Below, piece by piece: positions 1-8,849 of a stretch of DNA of 64,000 nucleotides. Under the pieces are notes generated by a model. The model saw only the letters and a program-made list of their open reading frames with translations, searched no databases and was not told the origin of the DNA. Source of the stretch: G963665925 sp963676345 (lineage in GTDB: Bacteria > Bacillota > Clostridia > Peptostreptococcales > Acidaminobacteraceae); assembly GCA_963676345.2 (NCBI GenBank), contig CAXXTS010000002.1, forward strand, positions 744,001 to 808,000, given 5' to 3'. Made by a program: the position numbers and the translations under genes. The stretch's first letter is position 1. Every line of letters starts with the position of its first letter.

Positions 1-623
1 TTGTCTTTTACCTGGTTGAAATAGGGCTCTGAATTAATCATGAGTTCATACTCTAGATCAAATTTCACCTTCAGCTCATCTAGCAATTCTACAGCAGCAA
101 GCATGCCCTTAGACAAAGTCTCTTCGTCTGGCACCGATAGGAAGACAATATTTCCATCAAATTTTTCTTTTTCTGTAAACACATCTACAACGCCCAGCTG
201 ACTGGCTAGTCCAGCCTTCATGTCTGCAGTTCCGCGACCAAAAATCCACTGGTCACTATGAGCGTCTCGCAGTACGGCTGGATTTTTCACACGCTTCATA
301 AGTGCAGCCTTTAAATCATCTGGACGAAAGGCATAGTCCATAAGCTTGCCGTACTCAACAATATCAACCGCGTCATGATGATTAACCAGTATAACGGTGT
401 TCTTACCTTCACCTTTAACCAAACTCCATATGACTGACCGGTTGTATCTATCATCCTTAAGAGGATAAGCTCCATAGAATGTACTGTTCTTCTGATAGTA
501 AGCATGCTGGCTTAATATATTGAGGAGTGCATCTTCAATTACGGATTCATAGATTGAGTTGCTGTCACTTCTCACAGAAACCAGCTGATAAAATAGACCC
601 TTTATCCACTCTTGATTGATCAT
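1..623 (-). CDS. M20-family metallopeptidase, RocB-like (partial, C-terminus outside window)
   Basis: The reading frame starts at ATG 623, five to eight bases after a perfect AGGAGGG site, and stays open to base 1, so about 207 N-terminal residues are visible. The metal-site motif VNHHDAVD (about residues 75-82), the GRGTADMKAG motif (about 128-137) and VPDEE (about 159-163) are the conserved M20 zinc/cobalt ligands and catalytic carboxylates. The family hydrolyses peptide or amide bonds of amino-acid derivatives. The spacing and the MINSEP segment resemble RocB, an arginine-utilisation peptidase of Firmicutes; that sub-assignment is less certain. It lies downstream of the DUF554 gene in the same direction, separated by a hairpin. 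The true substrate cannot be told from sequence. Confidence 0.85.
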   Translation of the reverse strand, partial: MINQEWIKGLFYQLVSVRSDSNSIYESVIEDALLNILSQHAYYQKNSTFYGAYPLKDDRYNRSVIWSLVKGEGKNTVILVNHHDAVDIVEYGKLMDYAFRPDDLKAALMKRVKNPAVLRDAHSDQWIFGRGTADMKAGLASQLGVVDVFTEKEKFDGNIVFLSVPDEETLSKGMLAAVELLDELKVKFDLEYELMINSEPYFNQVKD

Positions 624-647
624 GGTTTTCCCTCCTATATATAACTA

Positions 648-692
648 AAACCTAAGGTGTATCTGCTCATGTACGCCAGAATCCCTTAGGTT
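648..692 (-). terminator. Hairpin between DUF554 gene and M20 peptidase
   Basis: AAACCTAAGG and CCTTAGGTTT form a perfect 10-bp stem with a 25-nt loop. On the minus strand the stem is followed by TTAGTTAT, a weak U tract. It sits downstream of the DUF554 stop and just upstream of the M20 start. It may be a weak terminator or a leader structure. Confidence 0.45.
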
Positions 693-753
693 TACTGTAT
701 GTTATATAAATGAGAATAGCAAGCTCAACACTAAAGCCTTCCGCTGTCTTTCA

Positions 754-1446
754 TTAAAAGCCAAGGCCCTGCCATAGGTATGTGAACTGCATTACAATTA
801 CCAGCGCTGGCAGCATATTGACAAGGTTCATATCAATAACTTTTGCCAGCTTAAGGCCAGCCGCCAATGTGATTACGCCCCCGCAGGCCTTAAAATCACT
901 GAGCATTGCACTGTTTAAAAGGGGCACAATAATTGAACCACTATAAAAACAAATCAAGCCTACTCCAAGTTGGGGAATTGCTGCTGTCGACACGAGGTAG
1001 CCCGATGACGCACCAAAAATCATGGCCGTAAAAAAGTCCATTATTGCCTTTGCAATAAGGACACTTCCGTCGCCTGTAAAGCCTTCGTTTAAGGCTCCAA
1101 ATATCCCCGTCCCGCTGAAGCAGAAGAGGGTAAATACAATAACCAATGCATTTATTTTTTCTTCGTTTGAACCACCTGTTTTTTCAAGTAGCAAGTGGAT
1201 TCTTGCTCTTAGATGCGTTTCCAGTTTTAAAAGTTCACCCACAATGGTTCCAAGAATGATTGCCAGTATTACAGGGGCTAAGTTGACCAGCTTTGAAATA
1301 AGGAAAACACTGATTGTTACAGCGCAAAGACCAAAAACAGTTGGCAGTTGATTGATCAACCGACTTGGTATTCTGCTCTTCAACCAGGCGCCGAGCAGGC
1401 CCCCAAGCAAAACACCCGTGCAATTGATTATAAGTCCAATAGGCAT
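754..1446 (-). CDS. DUF554 family integral membrane protein
   Basis: A 230-residue, very hydrophobic protein that opens MPIGLIINCTGVLLGGLLGA and carries about six or seven predicted membrane helices. The N-terminal glycine-rich helix and the segment around GTIVGELLKLE are typical of DUF554 (YdfK/YqgA-like) proteins, a family of unknown function sometimes suggested to be a transporter. The start at 1446 has AAGG seven bases upstream. It follows the GntR regulator in the same direction, but a good terminator at 1574-1603 separates them, so it probably has its own promoter. No function is claimed. Confidence 0.8.
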   Translation of the reverse strand: MPIGLIINCTGVLLGGLLGAWLKSRIPSRLINQLPTVFGLCAVTISVFLISKLVNLAPVILAIILGTIVGELLKLETHLRARIHLLLEKTGGSNEEKINALVIVFTLFCFSGTGIFGALNEGFTGDGSVLIAKAIMDFFTAMIFGASSGYLVSTAAIPQLGVGLICFYSGSIIVPLLNSAMLSDFKACGGVITLAAGLKLAKVIDMNLVNMLPALVIVMQFTYLWQGLGF

Positions 1447-1573
1447 AGTGTACCTTCACTTTCTAGTATGTATTATGTCGCAATGAATTTTAGAAATAGC
1501 CGTGTATATTTACCCTTGATTATAGCATAACAATGCGCAGTCTTTCCCTTTTGTAAAGACTTTCTCTACTTTC

Positions 1574-1603
1574 AAAAAAAAAGCCCATAATGTATGGACT
1601 TTT
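1574..1603 (-). terminator. Rho-independent terminator of GntR gene
   Basis: AAAGTCCATA-CAT-TATGGGCTTT hairpin (one T-G pair) followed on the minus strand by nine T residues. It overlaps the last bases of the GntR stop codon region. Confidence 0.85.
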
Positions 1604-2252
1604 AGATAGATAATGCTTTTCTGAAAGACTCTCGATGTGCGCTCACTTGAAATTTTAATGCTTCGACATCTTTTTTATCGAGTGCCTCTAAAATGTTCTT
1701 ATGTTCGATGATTACATCCTGTACACGGTTGCCCAAGTGTATTGAAAATTTTCTATACGTTTTCATCAACATATGAAAATCTTTAAGCAATTTCTCAATG
1801 AGCCGACTCTGGCTTAACTCATATATTTTCCAGTGAAACTTAGTATCCAGTTCAAGAACCTTAGGTATGTTGCCTTTCATATAGTAAAATTCCATTAGAT
1901 CATACACTTCACGAAGTTCGTGTAAATCAAGTGGTGTACAGTTTTCAACCGCCCGTTCAATTGATGCAACTTCTATCGCAACCATTGTCTCTGCAATGTC
2001 ACGGGCATCTTGATCTGAAACCCCTGTAACAACAACACCAATATTGGGAATGCTTTCTGTAAGTCCTTCAATACAGAGTTGTTTTAATGCTTCCCTGACG
2101 GGTGTCCTGCTCACATTAAACTCTTTTGAGAGTACCGATTCCTTAAGCCTATGGCCAATTTTATATTTATTATTCAGGATATCTTCCCGAATTTTATCCA
2201 TAATAAACTCGTTCAACGGCACATTTATAGTGCTCATACTGCACTGTCGCAT
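1602..2252 (-). CDS. GntR-family transcriptional regulator, FadR/FCD subgroup
   Basis: DNA-binding regulator with an N-terminal winged helix (about residues 10-75; VSRTPVREAL is the classic GntR recognition-helix motif) and a C-terminal all-helical FCD ligand domain (about 85-210). FCD regulators normally bind small carboxylic acids. I chose ATG 2252 because GAGGGTG lies five bases upstream; an in-frame ATG at 2336 has no ribosome site, and 2237 is another possibility. The gene is last in the TTT-transporter/amidohydrolase operon direction and probably senses its substrate or a breakdown product. TGTAGTATACA-like sites lie just upstream. Confidence 0.88.
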   Translation of the reverse strand: MRQCSMSTINVPLNEFIMDKIREDILNNKYKIGHRLKESVLSKEFNVSRTPVREALKQLCIEGLTESIPNIGVVVTGVSDQDARDIAETMVAIEVASIERAVENCTPLDLHELREVYDLMEFYYMKGNIPKVLELDTKFHWKIYELSQSRLIEKLLKDFHMLMKTYRKFSIHLGNRVQDVIIEHKNILEALDKKDVEALKFQVSAHRESFRKALSI

Positions 2253-2353
2253 TTTTTCACCCTCATTCATTGTTTCCCACAACTTCTGAAATGCACTACA
2301 TTTGCTGCCGTTAAATAAATGCGGGGGAGCAATCATTTAAACTGCACAGCAAA

Positions 2354-2364
2354 TGTATACTACA
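2354..2364. promoter_or_regulatory. Candidate GntR operator, copy 1
   Basis: TGTATACTACA is an 11-bp palindrome (TGTA-N3-TACA) about 100 bp upstream of the GntR start. Short palindromes with this geometry are usual for FCD-type GntR proteins. Inference only. Confidence 0.4.
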
Positions 2365-2548
2365 CTTCAGTTGGAGGAGTTGAGATTTCTTGAAATCTGC
2401 AACAATTATATAGTAACAACAAAGCATTGATCAGTTTAACGGGAATTGGAAATGGTATCATTTGGCTTAACTTGGCTTGTGGAGAGGATTGACGTCATTT
2501 CATTATAGTAAAACACCTGATATACTTATGTTGCAACTCATAACTTAA

Positions 2549-2562
2549 TACATACTACATAC
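2549..2562. promoter_or_regulatory. Candidate GntR operator, copy 2
   Basis: TACATACTACATAC shares the ATACTACA core with the site at 2354-2364 and sits just past the amidohydrolase stop. The 328-base gap 2253-2580 otherwise shows no gene and presumably holds the GntR promoter. Confidence 0.3.
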
Positions 2563-2580
2563 TTGCTTTCTCTCTAACAC

Positions 2581-3711
2581 TTATACTTCTATGTCACGGT
2601 ATACAATTTGACCGTCCCGAATGGTTGTCATTGTCTTTAACAATTTATCACCGACAAGGGTTTCCCCTTCCCAATCCTCAAAATGAACTTCTCGATCAAG
2701 GACTTTGAGAATGGCTACATCTGCGCATGCACCTGGAGAAAGACATCCGATTTCGCCTTGCATATTCATTGCCTCAGCAGGACGAACGGTACACCGCTCA
2801 ATGATTTGGCCCAAAGTGAGTCCCATATTCAAATACTTTGAAAGAAGGAACATCATATTAAAGATTTGCGGTTTCTTATATAAACTTTTGACTGTTAAGT
2901 CCGTACTAATAATATCCGGTAAAAAACCATCCTTTAGTGCTGCCCTTGCCACCTTAAAGGCAAAGTGGAATCTTGCGTTTGCTACATCGAACAAGACGCC
3001 TTTTTCCCGACCGGCCTTGACTGCGTCAAAGACCTTACCGTCATCGCCTATAATTGTATTTCCATAATTATGGTAGGCATGAGTCACAACATCACCAGGT
3101 CGCAAATGACTGATGAGTTCTTCCATGCTCACTGGTGAATTTGTTGAATGCACGATAACACGTGTCCCAATTTCCTCAGCCAGTTTCACAGTTTCAATAA
3201 GTGGTTTTGTTCCCATTTCCTGTGTCAGTGGTTTCGAGAGTCGCACCTTTAGACCCAGTAATTCATTTGGATACTTCCTAAATAACTGCTTGATTTTTTT
3301 TCTGTCATAGTAGGCAGGATCAATATTTTCATGGTACTGTGTTGTCACGAGTCCAGCTGAGCAAACATTTAAATCGCATTTGATACGCACCTTGCTGCTT
3401 GCAATAAATCCGCGATAGTGCTCAAAATTTGCTGCGCCTGAACTGCCTGCATCCACAATGGTTGTTATACCCGATGAGAAACATGTCGCTTCTGCAGGAA
3501 TACCGATCTCAGTTAAGGGATACACGTGTGCATGAAAATCAATGAGTCCGGGTGTAACAATACACCCATCGGCTTCAACCACTTTTTCAAACTGGTCGCT
3601 CTCATAAGATCCAATGCCAACAATGATGCCCTCATCAACTGCAATATCACAGACTCTATCTATTTGATTGTAAGGATCAATCACTCTACCATTTCTTATC
3701 AATATATCCAT
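2581..3711 (-). CDS. Amidohydrolase/deacetylase family metallohydrolase
   Basis: A 376-residue TIM-barrel amidohydrolase of the dihydroorotase-like superfamily, closest by eye to the amidohydrolase/deacetylase group (COG3964). Visible metal ligands are H60 and H62 (DFHAHVYP), K155 (the lysine normally carbamylated, in GLKVRLSK), H188 (VIVHST), H211/H214 (THAYHNYG) and D271 (STDLTV). These enzymes hydrolyse cyclic or linear amides such as N-acyl amino acids or cyclic imides. It follows TctA by 26 bases and precedes the GntR gene, so it likely opens or deacylates the compound imported by the transporter. The exact substrate is unknown. Confidence 0.85.
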   Translation of the reverse strand: MDILIRNGRVIDPYNQIDRVCDIAVDEGIIVGIGSYESDQFEKVVEADGCIVTPGLIDFHAHVYPLTEIGIPAEATCFSSGITTIVDAGSSGAANFEHYRGFIASSKVRIKCDLNVCSAGLVTTQYHENIDPAYYDRKKIKQLFRKYPNELLGLKVRLSKPLTQEMGTKPLIETVKLAEEIGTRVIVHSTNSPVSMEELISHLRPGDVVTHAYHNYGNTIIGDDGKVFDAVKAGREKGVLFDVANARFHFAFKVARAALKDGFLPDIISTDLTVKSLYKKPQIFNMMFLLSKYLNMGLTLGQIIERCTVRPAEAMNMQGEIGCLSPGACADVAILKVLDREVHFEDWEGETLVGDKLLKTMTTIRDGQIVYRDIEV

Positions 3712-3737
3712 GGCATATACTCCTTCTACAGCATCAT

Positions 3738-5261
3738 CTAGGAAACTTTTCCTTCTACAGCTACCTCACGTGCCTTTTCTTTGTTGTCATCCATCTTTTT
3801 CTTAAGGGTCAAGACCAGTGAAATAACTGTCAATGCTACAAACACTGCTGAAATTGGTCTTGTAATGAAGGGAAGCAGACTGCCTTCACTTGCCATAAGC
3901 GCACGTCTTAAATTAACCTCGGCAATGGGACCGATAATAAATCCGATAATGAATGGTGTTTTTGGTATGTTCACCTTATTGAAAATGAATCCCAGGACAC
4001 CAAAAGCCAATATGCAGTAAATATCAAACATTCTACTATTGCTGGCAAATGCGCCTACAGCGCATAGGACTGTTATGACCGGGAACAAAATACCCTTATG
4101 GACATCCAGTAGCTTCACAAAATACTTAATGCCCCAGTATTCAACAACCAGCATCACGATATTGGCAACAATAAGGGCTGTAAATATTGCATACATCACA
4201 TTGCCATTCTTGATGAAAATTAGTGGACCAGGCGAAATGCCATGAATCATAAGTCCACCTAGGAGCATTGCTGTTACAGTGTTACCAGGAATACCAAGCG
4301 TCAGCAGCGGGATGAGTGATCCCCCTGTCATCGCATTATTGGAAGACTCAGATGCTACTATACCGTCTATGATTCCTGTCCCGAATTTTTCCGGGTGCTT
4401 TGAAGCGTTTTTAGCTGCTGAATATGACAGAATACTTGCCGTAGATCCACCTACGCCTGGCAAGATGCCAATTCCAAGACCTAAAAGTGAAGACCGGACG
4501 AAGTTTAAAAATTGCTCTTTAAACTCTTTCATCGACACACCAAACCCGTTGATTTGATAGTCTCGTATTTCTCCCATGTCCTCTTCTTTTCTTTTAAACG
4601 CGTAATCAAAAATGTCTGCAATAGCAAATAGACCAATAAGCACCGTCAGAATCATCAGACCTGATCCCAGCTCACTGACCCCAAAAGTAAATCTCCTGAA
4701 TCCGTCCAGTGGCGCTATACCTATCATGGCAGCGGTAATCCCTATGAGTCCACTCATCAGACCATTGATCATGGAATCCCCTGACAGGCTTGCAATGATT
4801 GTGAGGGAAAGCAGTGCAATAGAGCAGTACTCTACTGGTGTAAACTTTAGTGCAAACTTTGCGAGCAATGGTGAAATGAAAATAAGTGCACCAATGCTGA
4901 GCATGCCGCCCAGGAATGAATAGAGAATTCCCACACCTAGGGCCTTTCCTGCTTCTCCACGTTTTGCCATTGGAGATCCATCAAAAGTTGTCGCAATGGA
5001 CGATGGTGTTCCCGGTATTCTCAATAGAATAGCTGAAATGAGTCCACCTGATATGCCACCTATATATAAGCCAATAAGCAGTGATATGCCATTTACCGGT
5101 TGCATCCCAAAGGACATTGGCAAAAACAATACAACTGCCATGGTTGCTGACAGACCTGGAATTGATCCAAAAATGATTCCTACAACGACTCCGAGTGCAA
5201 TCAGTGCCAAGCACACTGGAGACATTATTACCGAAAGTATTCCTTCAATAATCATAAGCAT
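3738..5261 (-). CDS. Tripartite tricarboxylate transporter large permease, TctA family (system 1)
   Basis: 507 residues, about ten to twelve membrane helices, with the family signatures GSIPGLSATMAVVLFLP near residues 32-48, a GILPGVGGSTAS segment near 260-272 and TLGIPGNTVTAMLLG near 322-336. TctA is the channel-forming subunit of secondary TTT transporters, which take up carboxylates with a periplasmic or lipoprotein receptor. Start at 5261 has GGAAAGG just upstream; an ATG two codons later is also possible. It follows TctB by 16 bases. A second, clearly paralogous copy lies at 11941-13458. Confidence 0.93.
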   Translation of the reverse strand: MLMIIEGILSVIMSPVCLALIALGVVVGIIFGSIPGLSATMAVVLFLPMSFGMQPVNGISLLIGLYIGGISGGLISAILLRIPGTPSSIATTFDGSPMAKRGEAGKALGVGILYSFLGGMLSIGALIFISPLLAKFALKFTPVEYCSIALLSLTIIASLSGDSMINGLMSGLIGITAAMIGIAPLDGFRRFTFGVSELGSGLMILTVLIGLFAIADIFDYAFKRKEEDMGEIRDYQINGFGVSMKEFKEQFLNFVRSSLLGLGIGILPGVGGSTASILSYSAAKNASKHPEKFGTGIIDGIVASESSNNAMTGGSLIPLLTLGIPGNTVTAMLLGGLMIHGISPGPLIFIKNGNVMYAIFTALIVANIVMLVVEYWGIKYFVKLLDVHKGILFPVITVLCAVGAFASNSRMFDIYCILAFGVLGFIFNKVNIPKTPFIIGFIIGPIAEVNLRRALMASEGSLLPFITRPISAVFVALTVISLVLTLKKKMDDNKEKAREVAVEGKVS

Positions 5262-5277
5262 TAACCTTTCCCATAAT

Positions 5278-5763
5278 TTATCCTAAAATTCCTGCTGGAA
5301 GCACCAGATCCAATACACCTGTGAAGAAAAAATATACAATGGCAGGTACAAGCAATGCTATGAGTCCCGTACTTTTCAAACCTTTCATCATATTCTCTCC
5401 ATCATATTTCAAAAGTGTAATCTCAATGAATAGATAGAGTGTTGAAGAAATGAGAAATCCTAAACTTTTAAACGTTAAAACATACATAGTGAAAATCACT
5501 ACTGTCAAAAAACCTTTTCCATAAGCTGGCTTTTCTCCGGATGAACCAGCTTCATGAGACTGACCCGCGAAGGTTAAAATCAATTTCATTACAGACAGGA
5601 CCATGAATCCGATGCCGACTATCTTCGGCAAAAAACCCGGCCCAATATCGTTCTCTATTACTGGTTGCATGGCAAATGACATGAAAAGCATCCCAAGGCC
5701 AAGCATTAAGAAAACCACCCCAACCGCCAATTCCTTCTTTTTATTCATTTTCTTCTTAACCAT
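5278..5763 (-). CDS. Tripartite tricarboxylate transporter small permease, TctB family (system 1)
   Basis: About 160 residues with four membrane helices; starts MVKKKMNKKKELAVGVVFLM, the usual TctB pattern of a lysine-rich tail and then a glycine-rich first helix. The start is uncertain: TTG 5796 lies only two bases after a 10-bp hairpin, ATG 5763 and ATG 5748 have weak ribosome sites. It is co-directional with TctC (upstream) and TctA (16 bases downstream). The small subunit is thought to couple receptor and channel. Confidence 0.85.
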   Translation of the reverse strand: MVKKKMNKKKELAVGVVFLMLGLGMLFMSFAMQPVIENDIGPGFLPKIVGIGFMVLSVMKLILTFAGQSHEAGSSGEKPAYGKGFLTVVIFTMYVLTFKSLGFLISSTLYLFIEITLLKYDGENMMKGLKSTGLIALLVPAIVYFFFTGVLDLVLPAGILG

Positions 5764-5797
5764 ACCTTTCACAGAAAGCGCGAACAGATGAATCAAG

Positions 5798-5825
5798 GAA
5801 GCCTAAGGTTCTCATCTTAGGCTTC
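5798..5825 (-). other. Intercistronic hairpin between tctC-like and tctB-like genes
   Basis: GAAGCCTAAG and CTTAGGCTTC form a perfect 10-bp stem with an 8-nt loop. No U tract follows on the minus strand, so it is more likely an mRNA-stabilising or partly attenuating structure that raises receptor over permease expression than a full terminator. Confidence 0.6.
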
Positions 5826-5854
5826 GTTGATAACATTTCAGCAAATAACCCTAC

Positions 5855-6874
5855 CTAAAGAACAGGCTCCATTGCAACTTTCATTTTTTCAACAAGTCCC
5901 TTTTCTAAATCATATGTTTCCTCGATGCCTCTATATTTTACAGTTCCGTAGAAAGCATTGATTTTTTCCTTGAACTCAGGATTTTGTGAAATCTTTTCTA
6001 GAGCCGAATTGAATTTTTCTGTGATTGCTTTGTCTGTTCCCTTTGGAAAAGCAAATGTGTATATTTTTTGTGAAACAACGTCATAACCTTGCTCCTTCAA
6101 TGTTGGAACATCAGGTAGAGATTCAATTCGCTCATCTGCCAAGATACCCATAACAACAAACTCACCTGTTGCAATATAATCTTCTAGCATTGCATAATTA
6201 GCTACAAGCATATCCACTTGTCCACCCATGAATGCAGCTGTTCTGTCCGCACTTGATGAACCTACGTCCAAATCTTTAAACTCAATGCCCATTGCTTCTT
6301 TCATTTGCACACTTACGTAGTGTGTTACAGAACCATGTACGTTCGAGAATGTCAGTTTGTTTGGATTTGCCTTTGCAAAGTCAACCAGATCCTTAGCATT
6401 CTTGAATCCGGAATCCTTACGTACTACAAGTGTATATGTACTGTCTTCAATAGCAGTACCTGCAAGTTCCATGTCGTCTGTATAAGATAAATCTGCAAGA
6501 CCTGTTGCTTGAGTAATCAGCTGCGCTGTATGTCTGAAAAGGACATTATAACCATCAGGCTTTGTGTCCATTACAGCATGGGCAGCATTCATACCGCTAG
6601 CACCTGAAGTATTTACTACAATAATTGTTTCTCCAAGCTCTTCCTGCAGGTATTCTGCAATCGTACGGCAGTACAGGTCTGTATCTCCACCTGCGTTGTA
6701 TGGTACTGTTACTTGAATCGTCTTGTTTGGCCACGTCTCTTCTGCTGCAGGTGCTGAAGCATCTTGTGAGTCCCCCGATGCTGTAGGCTCTTCGCCCTTA
6801 CTACAGGCAGTTCCCAGCATTAACACCGCTGCCAGCATTACCAATAACCCCTTTTTGAATAGCTTTTTCTTCAT
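5855..6874 (-). CDS. TTT-family solute-binding lipoprotein, TctC/Bug family (system 1)
   Basis: 339 residues. Lipoprotein signal peptide with lipobox LGTAC, modified Cys24, followed by a low-complexity linker and the TctC/Bug fold that starts WPNKTIQVTVPYNAGGDTDLY (positions about 48-68), where the P-x-GGxxD loop binds the carboxylate group of the ligand. The upstream ATG at 6880 abuts the GGAGG and leaves no spacer, so ATG 6874, six bases after GGAGG, is preferred. It is third gene of the sigma-54 operon that starts with the 2-hydroxyacid dehydrogenase. Ligand not predictable beyond a carboxylate. Confidence 0.92.
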   Translation of the reverse strand: MKKKLFKKGLLVMLAAVLMLGTACSKGEEPTASGDSQDASAPAAEETWPNKTIQVTVPYNAGGDTDLYCRTIAEYLQEELGETIIVVNTSGASGMNAAHAVMDTKPDGYNVLFRHTAQLITQATGLADLSYTDDMELAGTAIEDSTYTLVVRKDSGFKNAKDLVDFAKANPNKLTFSNVHGSVTHYVSVQMKEAMGIEFKDLDVGSSSADRTAAFMGGQVDMLVANYAMLEDYIATGEFVVMGILADERIESLPDVPTLKEQGYDVVSQKIYTFAFPKGTDKAITEKFNSALEKISQNPEFKEKINAFYGTVKYRGIEETYDLEKGLVEKMKVAMEPVL

Positions 6875-6904
6875 GTACATCCTCCCTTTTCTTGATTGAC
6901 TTAT

Positions 6905-7600
6905 TTACTTATAGACTTCGTCTATAAATTCGCATTCTTTTGCAGCCAGCTTGTCAGCCACCCACTGCTTGTCAGCTGTACCATCTTTAGCTGCTTTAAC
7001 TTTAGCACTGTCTTTTTCTGCTACAAGTTTAGCCTCTTCAAGAACGGCCTCCGCGTCACATCTTGGGATTACAATGATACCATCACCATCACCCACTAAA
7101 ATATCACCTGGGTTTACTGGTACACCGCCAATTGCAATTGGTACATTAACTTCCCCCGGACCTTCTTTATAAGGACCGCTTGGTGTAAAGCCTGTTGCGT
7201 AAACTGGAAGCTCCATCTCAGAAATTTCATCAATGTCACGTATAGCTCCATCAAATACTAAACCTGATAGTTTTCGTGTATACTGCGCGTAACACGCCAT
7301 AACTTCCCCAATTAATGCACGACTTCTATCGCCTTCATTGGAAACGACGATGATATCGCCCTCTCCTGCCATTTCAAGCGCCTGATGAATCATTAGGTTG
7401 TCGCCAGGTCTTGCCTTAACAGTAACTGCAACACCTACCATGTTTTCTTTTGGGTTAGACATCAATCTGATTTCTGGATTTAGACCATAAATTCGATTCA
7501 TGCAATCTTCAATATTTGCTGCTGGAATGCCCTTGAAACCATCAATAACTTCTTTGCTTGGCAATTCTCTTTTCGTATATACTCTATTTCCTACTGACAT
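6905..7600 (-). CDS. RraA-like protein (HMG/CHA aldolase-decarboxylase fold)
   Basis: 231 residues of the RraA/4-hydroxy-4-methyl-2-oxoglutarate aldolase superfamily. Visible are GDNLMIHQAL (67-76), GEVMA (98-102) and GAIRDIDEI (119-126) with Arg121 and Asp122, the substrate and metal-binding pair of the aldolase/oxaloacetate decarboxylase members. Catalytic members cleave branched hydroxy-oxo-dicarboxylates to pyruvate; the RNase E inhibitor RraA of proteobacteria shares the fold only. Its place between a 2-hydroxyacid dehydrogenase and a carboxylate receptor argues for a catabolic enzyme. AGGAGG-type site (GGGAGG) six bases before ATG. Confidence 0.85.
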   Translation of the reverse strand: MSVGNRVYTKRELPSKEVIDGFKGIPAANIEDCMNRIYGLNPEIRLMSNPKENMVGVAVTVKARPGDNLMIHQALEMAGEGDIIVVSNEGDRSRALIGEVMACYAQYTRKLSGLVFDGAIRDIDEISEMELPVYATGFTPSGPYKEGPGEVNVPIAIGGVPVNPGDILVGDGDGIIVIPRCDAEAVLEEAKLVAEKDSAKVKAAKDGTADKQWVADKLAAKECEFIDEVYK

Positions 7601-7617
7601 AATAGCCTCCCGGTTTT

Positions 7618-8580
7618 CTATGCTAAAAACTCTTTGTTAACAACGTATTTTGCTTCATTTCCTTTTGCAAATCTAATCATATTTTCGACCATAAGAGGCA
7701 CCATATGTCCGAGCAAATCTGCCGAAGTCCCTCCAATGTGCGGTGTTAATGTAACATTTGGTGCTTTTAAAATCGGATCATCTGCCTCTACAGGCTCTCT
7801 TTCGATACAATCTAGTCCAGCACCCAGAATACGATTTTGCTCAAGCGCTTCGATCAAGTCCGCTTCATTGATAGTGCCACCTCTTGAAGTATTGATTATG
7901 ACCGCTGTTTTCTTCATGAGTGCAATTTTATCTTTATTGACAATATTGCGGGTACTTTCATTGAGCGGCAAATGAAGGCTGATAATATCTGATGTTTTAA
8001 AGAGTGTATCCATATCTACAAACTGCATATCTAATTCTTTTTCTTCTTCTTCAGACATTCTAAAAGCATCGTAATACTGTACACGTGCACCAAAAGCTTG
8101 TACACGCTTAGCTACGCCCTTGCCTATATTGCCACATCCTACAAGGCCCACCACTTTATCAAGCAAGCAATAAGAACGATCTACATATGTAGTTTTTGTC
8201 CAATTACCTTCACGCATTGCTTGATCTTGAATAATAAGGTTCCTATAAACAGCTAGCATTTGAAGCACTGCAATTTCTGCAACCGCATAGGCATTTGCAC
8301 CGGGAGAATTACTGACGTAAACACCATTTTTACCTGCAGCTTCAATGTCAATTGTGTCGTAACCTGCGCCCCACTTCTGAATCATTTTCAAATTTTTGTT
8401 TCGTTCAATGTCTTCCCGGGTAATCTTGAACAACCTCAGAACCATGATGTCAGCATCTGTCAAATTCTCATATTTTTCTTGAGTATCTATAATTTCAACA
8501 TCAAAAAGTTCTTTTGGAAGCATTTCCATAAACATTTCGTGTGTTCCCGTTGGGAATATTCCTACTAATGCAACTTTCAC
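7618..8580 (-). CDS. D-2-hydroxyacid dehydrogenase (3-phosphoglycerate dehydrogenase-like)
   Basis: 320 residues, short form with no ACT domain. The NAD-binding motif GCGNIG lies at 148-153 and the catalytic triad is intact: Arg233 (NTSRGG), Glu262 (CIEREP), His281 (LTPHIGG). Such enzymes reversibly reduce 2-oxoacids to D-2-hydroxyacids with NAD(P)H. Starts with GTG at 8580, with AAAGGAG upstream. First gene of the operon read from the sigma-54 promoter at 8622-8637; with the RraA-like protein it could act on a hydroxy-dicarboxylate. It is not a housekeeping serA judging from context. Confidence 0.9.
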   Translation of the reverse strand: MKVALVGIFPTGTHEMFMEMLPKELFDVEIIDTQEKYENLTDADIMVLRLFKITREDIERNKNLKMIQKWGAGYDTIDIEAAGKNGVYVSNSPGANAYAVAEIAVLQMLAVYRNLIIQDQAMREGNWTKTTYVDRSYCLLDKVVGLVGCGNIGKGVAKRVQAFGARVQYYDAFRMSEEEEKELDMQFVDMDTLFKTSDIISLHLPLNESTRNIVNKDKIALMKKTAVIINTSRGGTINEADLIEALEQNRILGAGLDCIEREPVEADDPILKAPNVTLTPHIGGTSADLLGHMVPLMVENMIRFAKGNEAKYVVNKEFLA

Positions 8581-8621
8581 ACCTTAACACTCCTTTCATG
8601 ATAACGTTGTCATACTATAGA

Positions 8622-8637
8622 GCAAAAGGCGTGCCAA
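8622..8637 (-). promoter_or_regulatory. Sigma-54 (-24/-12) promoter of catabolic operon 1
   Basis: On the minus strand TTGGCACGCCTTTTGC matches the consensus TGGCAC-N5-TTGC exactly, with correct GG/GC spacing, about 40 bases before the dehydrogenase start and directly downstream of a sigma-54 activator gene. Confidence 0.9.
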
Positions 8638-8706
8638 GTTTTATAATTCATGATAAATTGCGATTTTCCAACGTTTTATATGTTTGCGTTGTTAAGAAAT
8701 AATCAA

Positions 8707-8772
8707 AACGTTTCATTTACGAAATGCGGAAATCCTTTTCTTGAAAGAATTCCCTTTCGTAAATGAAACGTT
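8707..8772. promoter_or_regulatory. 18-bp perfect inverted repeat, candidate activator (UAS) sites
   Basis: Left arm AACGTTTCATTTACGAAA (8707-8724) and its exact reverse complement (8755-8772), separated by 30 bp. Each arm holds a TTTC-N6-GAAA dyad, a common form of sigma-54 activator site. The arms lie 70-140 bp upstream of the -24 element, with centres 48 bp apart. Confidence 0.75.
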
Positions 8773-8849
8773 CTTATTCTAAAGTCCTTAAATGCAATTT
8801 TCAGGGTGAACTATGGAATACACGCTTATATTCCTTAAAGTTTGCAAGA

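Noticed and set aside
661..684. Sigma-54-like sequence TGGCGTACATGAGCA upstream of the M20 gene
   Set aside because: GG and GC are one base too close, and the sequence lies in a hairpin loop with no activator nearby.
7618..8580. serA for serine biosynthesis
   Set aside because: No ACT domain, no serC neighbour, and the gene leads a sigma-54 catabolic operon.
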